DNA from: Mycobacterium sp. 852014-50255_SCH5639931
Lineage (GTDB): Bacteria > Actinomycetota > Actinomycetes > Mycobacteriales > Mycobacteriaceae
NCBI RefSeq assembly: GCF_001665605.1
Contig: NZ_LZSV01000029.1
Coordinates: 62,001-126,000 of the forward strand
DNA length: 64,000 bases
Reading direction: 5' to 3'
This document shows positions 34,099-43,292 of the stretch, piece by piece. The position numbers and the translations under genes are program-made. How positions within the stretch are numbered: position 1 is the stretch's first letter; each line of letters opens with the position of its first letter. The notes below the pieces were generated by a model. That model was not told the DNA's origin, searched no databases, and saw nothing but the letters and a program-made list of their open reading frames with translations.

Positions 34099-37000
34099 CT
34101 GCTGCCGGACGTGGCAAGTACGGTCGTGTGTCGCTCAGCGACGCGGTCGATTATTTGTGGAACCTCGTTGGGGTTGTGGGTTAGTTCGTACCGCCATTGG
34201 CCGTGGCAGCCGTCCGCATTGACGGCGCGGACCCACCGCTCCGCCGCCTGTATCTTGACGCCCTCAAGCGGGTCGTGGCCCTTGGTCTCGAGGATCAGCG
34301 TCAGGCCGTTGGTGAGGTTCACGAGGAAGTCGGGGAAGTATTCGTGGTCGCCGCCGGCGTGCAAATACGGGATGGCGAAGCCAAGCCCCTGGTTCTTCAC
34401 GAAGGAGACGACGTGGGAGTGATTGTCGAGGTGGTATGCGGCCGACGACTCCCACTTCGAGTCCTGGACAACGTAGTTGAGGTGCGAACGCTCGATCTCC
34501 TTGACCTTCTTTGACGTCCAGAAGTCGACATCGGCCGTTGAGCCGAATCCTCGACGCTGCTCATAACGCGGGATCTCCGCATCCTCACCGTTCGACGCCG
34601 CGGGGTGGATCGCCTCTGTCAGCCGCTCGATCGTGAACCCCCAGTAGGGCGAGAGAAAAACGTCGACGCGCTTCGTCTCGTCGTCAACGACCACGCGGTC
34701 GCGCACGAAACGCTTTACGATCTCCAGCATTTGTGGAAAGAGGACCTGCGGCGGCGCGTCACACTTATCCTGCTCGGAGTAGTGCCGAGTTAGAGCCGCT
34801 GCCATCTGGAACTCGCGCTGCTGGCGGGTCGCCTCCCCCCGCCACTTCTCGAGGTCGAGCTTCGCCATTCCCCCGGGCTCGAGCAGTGAGGGACGACCTC
34901 GGTTCAGGAGAGTCGACTTGAGCTTGACCTCGTCCGGGACCTTCATGGGGTCGACACGCACTTCGGAGATCGAGGCCCATGCAACATCTACCCGATTACG
35001 GATCCGCTGCTGGTATCCCTCGACGCGAGGAAACCGGATCTCGAGCTGCATCCGGGAGGCCAGCGCATGAACGTGGTTCTGTCGCGCCGGGCGCGGCTTT
35101 GGCCCCCTGCGCTGTTTGAACGGGACGACCTCGAAGGGTACGCCGAGGATCTGCGCGACCTCCTCGCTGAACTTCCCTTCCTCGGTGAGATCGTAACTGG
35201 CGCGCCGCAATCCGCGGCCGACGACCTGCTCGCACAGGAGCTGGGACATAAACGGGCGCAACCCGGCGATGTGTGTGACCGTGTTGCAGTCCCAACCCTC
35301 TGTCAGCATCCCGACACTGACAATGCACCGCACGTCTCGACCCGGCGGGTGCAGCGGCCGCTCAAGCTTCTGCGCCAGCACCTCGAACTCCTCGGGGTAT
35401 ACGGGCCGTCCCTGGGGGTCCGCAGGCCACGCACGCTTGCCGACGGTGTCGAGCGTGAACCGCATCCAGCGGGACTCATCGTTCTTCGCGCCCTCGACGT
35501 CGGTTTCACCGATCACCTTAGAGTCGACTCGGATTGTGTAGACGTTGCCGTGGTCATTCCGCAGCTCTGGCATGTTGGCAGGCGGTATCCCTTCGGGTGG
35601 CTTCCCTTCAGCGAGCCATTCGTAGATGACGCTGGCGATCCTCGTGTTCTTGCAGACGAGGATGAAGACCGGAGGGCGTTCTTCGTCGCTTTCAGCCCAC
35701 TCCCGTCGTGCGTCCTCCCAAGCCCCTGCCAGTAGGCGAATCGGTTGCTCTGCGAAACGAAGAACCGCCTCGGGTTTCGGGTTCGCGCGGCGCCCGCCAC
35801 GCTCGGCGCCGGATAGTCTGCTCATGAGCCAGCGCCAGATGTTGAAGTAGGCGGCTTGCTGCTCGCCCGACGCGTCCGAGACTGCGAGCTGTGGGATCTT
35901 CACCAATCCCGACTCGATTGCATCGGTCAGCCCGAAGTCGCTTACGACCCAGGGAAATATCTTGTTCGTGTCGTCGCCGGCGCGCGCGAGGAAGTACGGG
36001 GTCGCGGAGAGGTCGACGCAAAAGTTGATCCTGCGGTGCCTGTGGATTCGATCGAGCCCATCAACCCAAATCGTGGACTCGTACGCAAGCTCCTCCTCAA
36101 GCTCCTCGTTCGTCGCCTCCGCGTCCTCCTGTGCAGTGCCTGCACCACCCTGCCGGATCCGATAAGCGTGGTGCGCCTCATCATTAAGCACGAGGATGTT
36201 CTGCTTTCCACCCACCTCTCGTCCGAGTAGTCGCTGCATCAGCCGCGCGTCACTCTCGACGTAGCGCGTCTCCTCGACGACGACCTCGGACTTCCCCGGC
36301 CGGCGATCCTCGACCATGCGAATGTCCATCCTTGGGTCGGCCAAGGCGATCGCAAGGGCTTCTTCGGTCATGTAGCGGCCGCCACGTCCGGAGGTCGTCT
36401 TGGCGCCGATCTTGATCGTGGATGTGATCCGCTCCGGCTGGCCACGCTTTTGCACCTTCGCCCCGGCGCTCATACCCTTGCGCTCGAACTCGTGCCAGTT
36501 CTTGACGAGGACACGGCCTCGCCGCAGCGAGGTCATCAGGTCGGGTGACACAAGGTCGCGCGCCCGGTAGATCGACGCCTCGCCCGTGGCGGGGTCGAGC
36601 TCGCCCAGCCGCCCCTTGATAGTGAGGTTCGGACATACCACGAGTACAACATCGGAGAAACGCGCGTCTCCACGCGCGACAACCTTGTTCAGGATGCTCC
36701 AGGCAATCAACATTCCCATCACCGTCGTCTTGCCGCCGCCGGTCGCCATCTTGCAGGCGTAGCGGCGGAACGCCTGGACCCCGGCCGGCACCTCTTCGGG
36801 CGGGACGTCGACCCCCTGAAGCAGATCCGAGCGCGCTTCTTGGAGAAAGATGATCGTCTCGGCCGCCTCAAGCTGCGCAAAGAAAAGGGGGCGCTGGCGC
36901 TCACGCCGCCAGTAATGGAGCAGCTCAAGCGTCGTGCGGGTCGCGCCCGCATAACCAAGTTCGCGCCACTGAGCGAGCCGTTCGCGGATCAGGTTGACCA

Positions 37001-37196
37001 GCTCCAGTTCCTGCCACGCCCCGCGTGCGGACGTCCCAGGCTCGGGCGGCGGCGCTTTCGGGTCGCGATAGAAATAGCCCGCTCGGCGGCGACCGGCGAC
37101 GCGCTTGGGCTCCTGTCCCTCCTCAATCTGCCAGTACTCGGCGGGCTCATCGAACGGACCGTTGAGAATCGGCTGCTCGACCTCGAACGCTGTCAT
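34095..37196 (-). CDS. Type III-like restriction subunit (Res): helicase-nuclease
   Basis: This 1033-aa protein has SF2 motifs: Walker A ATGGGKTT (151-158), DEAH in LVLNDEAHHAYR near 340, and a second RecA lobe with VSVGMLTEGWDCN then QVVGRGLRR. Near the C-terminus a PD-(D/E)xK site reads Asp956 in YFPDFLV and Glu970-x-Lys972 in LILETKG. This is the order in type III Res subunits. The ATG overlaps the Mod stop as ATGA, so expression is coupled. It should cut unmethylated invading DNA together with Mod. Confidence 0.85.
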   Translation of the reverse strand: MTAFEVEQPILNGPFDEPAEYWQIEEGQEPKRVAGRRRAGYFYRDPKAPPPEPGTSARGAWQELELVNLIRERLAQWRELGYAGATRTTLELLHYWRRERQRPLFFAQLEAAETIIFLQEARSDLLQGVDVPPEEVPAGVQAFRRYACKMATGGGKTTVMGMLIAWSILNKVVARGDARFSDVVLVVCPNLTIKGRLGELDPATGEASIYRARDLVSPDLMTSLRRGRVLVKNWHEFERKGMSAGAKVQKRGQPERITSTIKIGAKTTSGRGGRYMTEEALAIALADPRMDIRMVEDRRPGKSEVVVEETRYVESDARLMQRLLGREVGGKQNILVLNDEAHHAYRIRQGGAGTAQEDAEATNEELEEELAYESTIWVDGLDRIHRHRRINFCVDLSATPYFLARAGDDTNKIFPWVVSDFGLTDAIESGLVKIPQLAVSDASGEQQAAYFNIWRWLMSRLSGAERGGRRANPKPEAVLRFAEQPIRLLAGAWEDARREWAESDEERPPVFILVCKNTRIASVIYEWLAEGKPPEGIPPANMPELRNDHGNVYTIRVDSKVIGETDVEGAKNDESRWMRFTLDTVGKRAWPADPQGRPVYPEEFEVLAQKLERPLHPPGRDVRCIVSVGMLTEGWDCNTVTHIAGLRPFMSQLLCEQVVGRGLRRASYDLTEEGKFSEEVAQILGVPFEVVPFKQRRGPKPRPARQNHVHALASRMQLEIRFPRVEGYQQRIRNRVDVAWASISEVRVDPMKVPDEVKLKSTLLNRGRPSLLEPGGMAKLDLEKWRGEATRQQREFQMAAALTRHYSEQDKCDAPPQVLFPQMLEIVKRFVRDRVVVDDETKRVDVFLSPYWGFTIERLTEAIHPAASNGEDAEIPRYEQRRGFGSTADVDFWTSKKVKEIERSHLNYVVQDSKWESSAAYHLDNHSHVVSFVKNQGLGFAIPYLHAGGDHEYFPDFLVNLTNGLTLILETKGHDPLEGVKIQAAERWVRAVNADGCHGQWRYELTHNPNEVPQIIDRVAERHTTVLATSGSS

Positions 37197-39925
37197 TTCG
37201 CCTCGTCCAATGACTTAACCACCAACAGCTCGTTGCCGCGGTCGTCGATAACCTTGACGGCCACGCGCCGGTTTTCACCCGCTGTGAACGGGGCGCTCGT
37301 CGTTCCGGCGAGGTGGTCCCAGACCGCGTCGTCGTACTCACCCTTGAGCGCCTTTTTGAGGCTGTCCCAGGCGCCGGTGCGCGGAAAAAAAGCCTGCGAG
37401 ACATGAAACGATAAATCGTTCCAGTCTGTGTCGAGAAACCACGCGGGCACGTCGTCGCCCGCACGATGGCGGACCTCGAATGTCGTCGGATCAAACGTGT
37501 CGAGGCCAAGCAGCTCGGTCTCGTACCGCTCCAGGCCCCCTGCTTCTTCTGGCGGAACCTTCCGAACCGCCACATCGGGAAGTCCGGCGACGGAGAATAG
37601 CTGGCTTGAGCGTGTCGTCTTGAGCAGGTCGCCCATTACGAGATCCGGCGTCGCCTGAATGTACGTCACCGGGATGCCGACCATTTGCTCCGCCTTCCCG
37701 ACGAACTCGCGGGCGTTCGGCTCGATCGCGAAGCCGATCAGGAGAAGCTGGTGGAATTGCTTCATGTGCGCCTCGGTCACCGCCTCGTAGACAAGCTTCT
37801 CGCTGATCGCGCCAGTTTCCGGGCCGAAAACGATAGCTACTGGCGCGCCGTCCGGGTCTAAACCTGCCTCAGCGGAAAGATAGAGCGACCGCGCTGGCGG
37901 CTTAACATTGCGAAGCGTGAGCGATGTGTTCCCGTCGAGCTGCAACACTGGATTACGTCGCAACGCCTCCAGCATCCGGTCGATGTAGCCCTCGTCGTTC
38001 GGCTCGCCCGAATCCTCAGACCCGTCCTCGTCGATGTCGACCGGTGTTGGGATCGTCGCCTCGAAGACGAAGGGCCCGGTTACCCGGGTTATGGTCTTCT
38101 CCACTTCCGGGCGGTCGAGGAGGACCTCCTCCGCCGGCGGCTCGCCATTCGCAATGGACTTCAATGTCACGTGCGGGACGATCCCGCCAACCTCCTCACC
38201 CTTTGTGTTCTGCCGCCGCTTGTAGATGAAGCCACCCGCCGGTCCGCGCGCTGGGTCCTGAAGACCGTAGTAAGGGAACGTTGCAGTTAAAAGCCGCTGC
38301 CGCGTGAGAGCGAGCGGCACACGGGAGGTATCGATGGTTATCCAGCGCCGGCCCCATAGCTCGGCCACATACGCGGTTGTGCCCGAACCGCACGTCGGAT
38401 CGAGGACAAGGTCGCCGGGGTTAGTCGTCATGAGCATGCATCGTTGGATTACTTTTGTGCTCGTCTCAACGACGTATCGCTTATCCGATGCGAAGCCCGC
38501 GATGACGGTGTCTTCCCACAGATCGTCGTGCGACATTGCGGGGAAATCGTCCTGATAACGAACGTAATAGAGTCCACCATCCGTCGCCTGTAGGCGGCCC
38601 GCCGCCTTCAGCGCCTCCATGCCCTTCTCGTTCGTTTTCCATCGACTTCGCTCGCTTGGCAACCAAGAACGCCCGTCGAGCTCGACGGGAAACCAGCTCG
38701 CCGCGCCTAGGCCTTTCTTCCGTCCCATGCTCTGGCTCTGCAGATTGTCGAGCCTGTAGGGTCTTGCCCCAGCCGTAAGAGGTGCCGCTCCTGCGCGTTC
38801 TTCTGGGGTCAGTCGACGCCTATCCCCGTTGGGCAGCTCCACCCATGAGTACGCGCCAGCGTCAGTTGGACTCCACTCCTTCGGCCGAAAAACTTCGTTG
38901 AACTTCAACCGGGCACGATCGCGCGCGTAGAACAACAAGAAGTCGACTGAGCCTGGCACGAATTCACCGGTCGACCCGGTTGTCTTCCGGAATGTGATCT
39001 GACTGATGAAATTTTCGACTCCAAGAATCTCGTCGAGGACTTCGCGGACATGGTGGACGTTCTCGTTGCCAATCTGTACGAAAAGAGCACCCGTCGGATT
39101 CAGTAAGTCGCGCGCGATCTGAATACGGTCGCGTAGATACGTGAGGTAGGAGTGCAGTCCAAGCTCCCATGTATCTCGGAAAGCCTTGACCATTTCGATC
39201 TCGCGCGTCATGGACCCGTCGTCGCCGTCACGCACATCGCGGTTCCTGACGAACGGCTGAAAGTTGGAGCCAAACTTCACACCGTAAGGAGGGTCGATGT
39301 AGATCATCTGCAGCTGCCCACCAAGGCCCTCATACTCGAGCAGCGAGTTCATTACGACGAGCGAGTCGCCGAGGATGACCCGGTTTACCCAACCGCCCCT
39401 GTGCTCGTAGGCCGCGAGCTGCTGGTGGAGCGGTAGCTGTGGGTCGGCGAAGAGCTGAAATTCCATCTGGCGATCGCGCGCGTGACCCTTGAGTGTCTCG
39501 AGGATCGCCTTTGTAGACAGCCGCTCATGAACGAATAGTGGAAGCGTCGGCACCTCAAATGACAGCCGTTCTGCCTTTCCGGCCCAGTCGAGGAACGGCT
39601 TCGAGATCCGTCTCAGCGCCTCAACCGCATCCGCGAGCCCGATAACCTCAAACCCGTTGTAGGACCGTGGCGAGTCGAACCGATGCGGCGGCTCTAACCG
39701 AGCGGCCTCCTCGACTTGTGCCAGCAGCCAGTCGCCGAGCTCACGCGCCGGGTTCTGGCCGTCCCAATCCAGTGCTGGTGAGAGAGAGTCATCGTAGCGA
39801 TACCGCTTGGGCTCGCGACGCTTCTTGAACTGCGCCTGTGTTCCAACTTCCGGGCGCAGCACAGCTTGCTCATCATGCTGATAGACTTCCGCACGCTTCG
39901 GCGTCTTCACGGCGCGTCTAGCCAC
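37193..39925 (-). CDS. Type III-like DNA N6-adenine/N4-cytosine methyltransferase (Mod), beta class
   Basis: This 910-aa methyltransferase has motif IV DPPYG (211-215) before motif I DPTCGSGTT (509-517), the beta-class order of type III Mod proteins. The 300 residues between them would contain the target-recognition domain. The long C-terminal region (about 600-910) exceeds ordinary Mod subunits and may bind Res. The start is GTG at 39925 (MARRAVKTP). It comes first in the operon, so methylation precedes restriction. The recognition site is unknown. Confidence 0.85.
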   Translation of the reverse strand: MARRAVKTPKRAEVYQHDEQAVLRPEVGTQAQFKKRREPKRYRYDDSLSPALDWDGQNPARELGDWLLAQVEEAARLEPPHRFDSPRSYNGFEVIGLADAVEALRRISKPFLDWAGKAERLSFEVPTLPLFVHERLSTKAILETLKGHARDRQMEFQLFADPQLPLHQQLAAYEHRGGWVNRVILGDSLVVMNSLLEYEGLGGQLQMIYIDPPYGVKFGSNFQPFVRNRDVRDGDDGSMTREIEMVKAFRDTWELGLHSYLTYLRDRIQIARDLLNPTGALFVQIGNENVHHVREVLDEILGVENFISQITFRKTTGSTGEFVPGSVDFLLFYARDRARLKFNEVFRPKEWSPTDAGAYSWVELPNGDRRRLTPEERAGAAPLTAGARPYRLDNLQSQSMGRKKGLGAASWFPVELDGRSWLPSERSRWKTNEKGMEALKAAGRLQATDGGLYYVRYQDDFPAMSHDDLWEDTVIAGFASDKRYVVETSTKVIQRCMLMTTNPGDLVLDPTCGSGTTAYVAELWGRRWITIDTSRVPLALTRQRLLTATFPYYGLQDPARGPAGGFIYKRRQNTKGEEVGGIVPHVTLKSIANGEPPAEEVLLDRPEVEKTITRVTGPFVFEATIPTPVDIDEDGSEDSGEPNDEGYIDRMLEALRRNPVLQLDGNTSLTLRNVKPPARSLYLSAEAGLDPDGAPVAIVFGPETGAISEKLVYEAVTEAHMKQFHQLLLIGFAIEPNAREFVGKAEQMVGIPVTYIQATPDLVMGDLLKTTRSSQLFSVAGLPDVAVRKVPPEEAGGLERYETELLGLDTFDPTTFEVRHRAGDDVPAWFLDTDWNDLSFHVSQAFFPRTGAWDSLKKALKGEYDDAVWDHLAGTTSAPFTAGENRRVAVKVIDDRGNELLVVKSLDEAK

Positions 39926-40335
39926 TCTCAGAATCCCCCTCTCTCACCGACACCCGAAAGACTCCGACTCAGTGATCGCGTTCGCGACCGGGCTGTCACA
40001 ACACTATTGGTTGGCGTGGGAATGCCGAGGAAGACTCAGCGTTTTGCCCGCTTGTCGGGTACGAACGCACGCCGCGCAGCTCTTAGCGCCAGCAGTTTGC
40101 TGATCTGATGGCGTCCTCAGAACGTCGGTGTTGTAAGTCCCGTGATCTCGGCGGTGCTGACGGGTAGCGGCTAGTGAGTCCGCCCATCGACCGTCAGGAC
40201 AACCGTCGCTAATCCAACGCAGGACTTCAACTAGACGCTGATTGAGCCGGGTCTCGATTGTCATGTCCGAGATTCTCGGCGAGCCAGTCGAGGCCTGCGA
40301 GCGGGGAAGCTGCTTGCATTCGGTGGCCCGCGACT

Positions 40336-40451
40336 CCGTCCGCAGACCGTCCGCAGTAGCTCCGCTGCGTACCGTTGCTTGCAAACGTCGTCAACACGCT
40401 GACCAGCGATTTACTAGCCGAGCCAACGCGGTCAACCGCTACAAACACCCA
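40336..40451. repeat. 116-bp direct repeat flanking the R-M module, copy 2
   Basis: It begins CCGTCCGCAGACCGTCCGCA and ends TCAACCGCTACAAACACCCA, matching the ends of 33503-33618 at equal spacing (71 bp between the blocks). The middle is diverged, so the duplication is old. Confidence 0.65.
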
Positions 40452-40818
40452 GTACGTCGAGTTCGGGACGAAGAGGCCGGGGCCCGGACACGAACGCCCG
40501 CTGGTCCATCCTTGCGTGGCCGTGGCTTGGTTCGCCGCCCTAACGCGATGCTGGCGGGTGCGGAATTGGCCGAAGCGCTGAAGCGTGGAACTGGCCCAAT
40601 GTGTGCGACATGGTGCGATCGGTGGGACGTGTAAGCATCGTTGACCTGCACTTTTGAGACTCCGGAACAGCAGAGAACATCGAGCGCATAGTTCATAACG
40701 CTGAATGGTCGCCGACGATAAATCCAGATGCGTGTCAACGGCGGCCGAATATTGACCCCTTTTCGACGGGTGAGATCGGCACGGGGTCATTTTTCAGGCG
40801 ACGCGGACAATGCCTAAA

Positions 40819-40840
40819 TTGTCACGACGTTGTCACAACT
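40819..40840. repeat. Candidate integrase arm-type site (element B right)
   Basis: TTGTCACGACGTTGTCACAACT resembles the paired sites at the left ends (11839, 14900) with one extra spacer base. It is followed by further GTGAC/GTCAC units to about 40864. Confidence 0.45.
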
Positions 40841-40950
40841 TGCGTGACACACCTGCGTCACGACGGGACGTCGCGAGACGGTTTGCGCAGGTGAGAAGTA
40901 CTTGTCTAGACACCGCGGGATACCCTGAAACATCCTGAAAGCACGCCGTT

Positions 40951-40999
40951 TCTGACTACGGATCAGAAGGTTAGGGGTTCGAATCCCTTCGGGCGCGCT
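40951..40999 (+). other. attR: tRNA-Arg 3' half repeat
   Basis: This 49-bp segment, from TCTGACTACGGATCAG through TTCGGGCGCGCT, matches 11744-11792 with three mismatches. Core chromosomal genes resume immediately to its right, so it marks the right end of element B. Confidence 0.88.
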
Positions 41000-41055
41000 T
41001 TGAAAACCTCGCGCAAACACCCTCTTGCACGGCCACCGCGTCATAGCGCCAGCCT

Positions 41056-42378
41056 TCAACGCGGATCCATCACCTGCCCCGCAAAGAGCACGGCGCCGGA
41101 CTTATCGACTATGGCAAACAGGAACGGATGATCGACCTGCACCGGCTCGGGCGAACCCAGCCCACCCCCGGGCGCCACCGAAACGGCCGCGGCTTCCGTC
41201 CCGGACTCGTCGATCCCGACGAAGGCCTTCTGCAGTATGTGCGGGAGGTAAAGCCTTTCGTCGGTGGTGATGTTGGAGAAGTCCGCCCGATCCCGGTCGA
41301 ATGCGCGCGGCGTCCCCATCGCTGCCAACGTTTCCTTGAATTCCTCTGGTCCCCAGGTGATACGGAACTTCGGCAAGCTGAGGAAGACCGCCGTATCCGC
41401 AAAGGCCACAGTACGGAACCAAGCATCGTCCATGCTGTTGCGAACCGCCTGGAGCTGTCCCTCCGCCGGCAGCACGATCAGCATCTTGAGATCGCCGCCC
41501 ACGTACGGGAGTTCCACAGCCTGAAAATTTGGCCCGGAGGCGTAGCGCATCGCCCCGGTGACCTTGCGCATCATCGGCACGGTGATCGTCGATTGAGGAG
41601 TGACACGGAAGCTGCCGTCGACCGTGAGTTCTTTCGAAAATGGACGTTCCCAGCTCGCCTTGAGGTAGGCCGCGTTCAGGAGCGCGGCACGCGTGAACGC
41701 ATCTATCGCGCCGGGCGGGATCAGGTCCCTGATCTGCCCTTTGGTCGCGTCGCCGGCGAAGTTGTTGATGGCGACTCGCTCGCCGTCAGGGTTGGCCGTG
41801 AAGTCGGCCAGGTGCACGCCGGCGTCGTAGTGAGATGCCAGGACGTCCAGGAACGGCGCGCGAATATTCATGCCTTGCTGCAGCCAGACCGCGTCGACCA
41901 TCGCCAGCTCGATACTTCTGGGATCGGTGTCCGAGACTGGGGCGCGATTGCGTGAGCGCAGATCGAGCAGCAGCTGATTCATGGCACGGTAGTAGGTGTC
42001 ATTGCCGAACGGGTCGCGCAGAACGGTTTTCATTTCGGCCGCGGTGTCGCCGGCGGCACCGGCATAGGCCATCGACAACGCGATACCGAGGCTCAGGGGA
42101 GAGAAGACAAGGTTCTTCTCACTGACCGCGCACATGCGACGGAACAGATCCAGCCCGAACCCGTTGGTGGCGTTGACAAAGGTCTGCTCCTCGGCCAGGG
42201 TAACGTCTGGCCTGCTGTCGTACGGAAGGTCTGACCGCGTCACAGGCGCGCGTGTCGGTCCCGGTGTGGATCCGGCATGATTGCGGTCGCCCCCGCAGCC
42301 GGCAGCGCTGGCGAAAACGACGCACGCTGCAATGGCGCTGTGGAATCCGACGCGGAATGAACGGGTTAGGTGCTTCAC
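41056..42378 (-). CDS. Serpin-family lipoprotein
   Basis: This 440-aa protein has a lipoprotein signal peptide (hydrophobic IAACVVFASAAGC, acylated Cys28). A full serpin domain follows (about 60-440) with FSPLSLGIALSMAYAGA, FVGIDESGTEAAAVSVAPG and a C-terminal HPFLFAIVDKSGAVLFAGQV. The hinge ESGTEAAA fits inhibitory serpins. It should sit outside the membrane and trap serine or cysteine proteases. I chose GTG 42378 because it gives a proper signal peptide; the frame is open further upstream. It is the first core gene after attR. Confidence 0.88.
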   Translation of the reverse strand: MKHLTRSFRVGFHSAIAACVVFASAAGCGGDRNHAGSTPGPTRAPVTRSDLPYDSRPDVTLAEEQTFVNATNGFGLDLFRRMCAVSEKNLVFSPLSLGIALSMAYAGAAGDTAAEMKTVLRDPFGNDTYYRAMNQLLLDLRSRNRAPVSDTDPRSIELAMVDAVWLQQGMNIRAPFLDVLASHYDAGVHLADFTANPDGERVAINNFAGDATKGQIRDLIPPGAIDAFTRAALLNAAYLKASWERPFSKELTVDGSFRVTPQSTITVPMMRKVTGAMRYASGPNFQAVELPYVGGDLKMLIVLPAEGQLQAVRNSMDDAWFRTVAFADTAVFLSLPKFRITWGPEEFKETLAAMGTPRAFDRDRADFSNITTDERLYLPHILQKAFVGIDESGTEAAAVSVAPGGGLGSPEPVQVDHPFLFAIVDKSGAVLFAGQVMDPR

Positions 42379-42628
42379 GGCGCCCAGTATGAACGCCGCG
42401 AGACACGGATATCGGGTAAATCGCTCCGATGAAGACTCCATGTGCACGCCGCGAATCGCCGGGACACAGACCGCAGGTCGAAAATGCTGCCGCAGATGAC
42501 TGCGGAAAGTGAAATCGGTTGGGCAACAATCGATTACAACCAAAGATTAGGAATTCGACTCCCGGGGGACGCACTCCTCGTGACCTCTTCCGACCGGTCG
42601 CGTTCGGAGCGTCTGCTTAAGTCGACCT

Positions 42629-43279
42629 GTGACTTCTTACGTGCGCTTCCTTCGTGACACCGTCGCGGTGCGGCTCCTCGTTGCCTTGATAGCCGGAACG
42701 GCGGTGGCAGTCATCATCGCCGGTGCCCTCGGTTGGAGGTTCGCTCTGCTCGGCTGGGTTGTCGCCGCGGCGCTGTATGTCGGGTGGAGCTGGCTGATCA
42801 TCGCCCCGATGGATGCAGAACGCACCGCCCGGCATGCGACACGCGAGGACGCCACCCGGTTGCTCGCCGACGTGGTCATCGTCTCGGCGAGCGTGGGCAG
42901 CCTCGGCGGGGTCGGATACGTCGTGGCGGCAGGCACACATTCGGGCGGTGAAGCCGTCGCTGCGGCGGGCGTCGGCATTCTGGCCGTGGTCGCATCATGG
43001 TTTGCCGTGCATACGCTTTTCACCGCGCACTATGCACGCCTCTACTACTCCGACGAGGTCGGAGGCATCGATTTCCACGACCCACATCCGCCGCGCTACC
43101 TGGACTTCGCGTATGTGGCGTTCACCGTCGGTATGACCTTTCAGGTGTCCGACACGGAGATCAACGCATCTCGGCTGCGCGCAACCGTTTTGCGCCATGC
43201 GCTGCTGTCGTACCTTTTTGGCGCGGTAATACTGGCGGTCACCATCAACATGGTCGCCGGGTTGAGCGCCAAACTATGA
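42629..43279 (+). CDS. DUF1345 membrane protein
   Basis: This 216-aa protein has about five membrane segments (e.g. LLVALIAGTAVAVIIAG and LLGWVVAAALYVGWSWLII). It also has the DUF1345 signature region around HTLFTAHYARLYY and YVAFTVGMTFQVSDTEI. The function is unknown. The GTG start at 42629 gives MTSYVRFLRD. It converges with the threonine-rich membrane protein gene. Confidence 0.85.
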   Translation: MTSYVRFLRDTVAVRLLVALIAGTAVAVIIAGALGWRFALLGWVVAAALYVGWSWLIIAPMDAERTARHATREDATRLLADVVIVSASVGSLGGVGYVVAAGTHSGGEAVAAAGVGILAVVASWFAVHTLFTAHYARLYYSDEVGGIDFHDPHPPRYLDFAYVAFTVGMTFQVSDTEINASRLRATVLRHALLSYLFGAVILAVTINMVAGLSAKL

Positions 43280-43292
43280 CGGCCCCTGGTCG

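Larger units (their letters stand above)
39926..40950. other. Non-coding right end of element B
   Basis: About 1 kb without a convincing gene. It contains the Mod promoter at its left edge, the right copy of the 116-bp repeat (40336-40451), and paired TTGTCAC sites (40819-40840) about 110 bp before attR. Open frames on both strands here have poor composition and no recognisable motif; on the minus strand the repeat reads somewhat like a decayed protein C-terminus. Confidence 0.5.
14817..40999. mobile_element. Element B: integrative and mobilizable element with defence island
   Basis: About 26.2 kb lies between two tRNA-Arg 3' copies. In order it carries: integrase, two excisionase-like genes, a replication-initiator-like gene, a non-coding region, a MobF relaxase, a three-gene T7SS-like operon, an IS110 transposase, ParDE, HamBA, an HTH protein and Res/Mod. 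No FtsK/TraB-type pump, T4SS or ESX core gene is seen. It is therefore better called mobilizable than self-transmissible, unless it transfers by borrowing host secretion machinery. Confidence 0.8.

Noticed and set aside
40227..40790. Open frames on both strands near the right end of element B
   Set aside because: No motifs, poor codon bias and overlap with a direct repeat; most likely non-coding or decayed sequence.
42541..42580. tRNA T-arm-like stretch (GGAATTCGACTCCCGG) upstream of the serpin
   Set aside because: It looks slightly like a tRNA 3' end or att relic but lacks stem pairing and any matching tRNA in the window.
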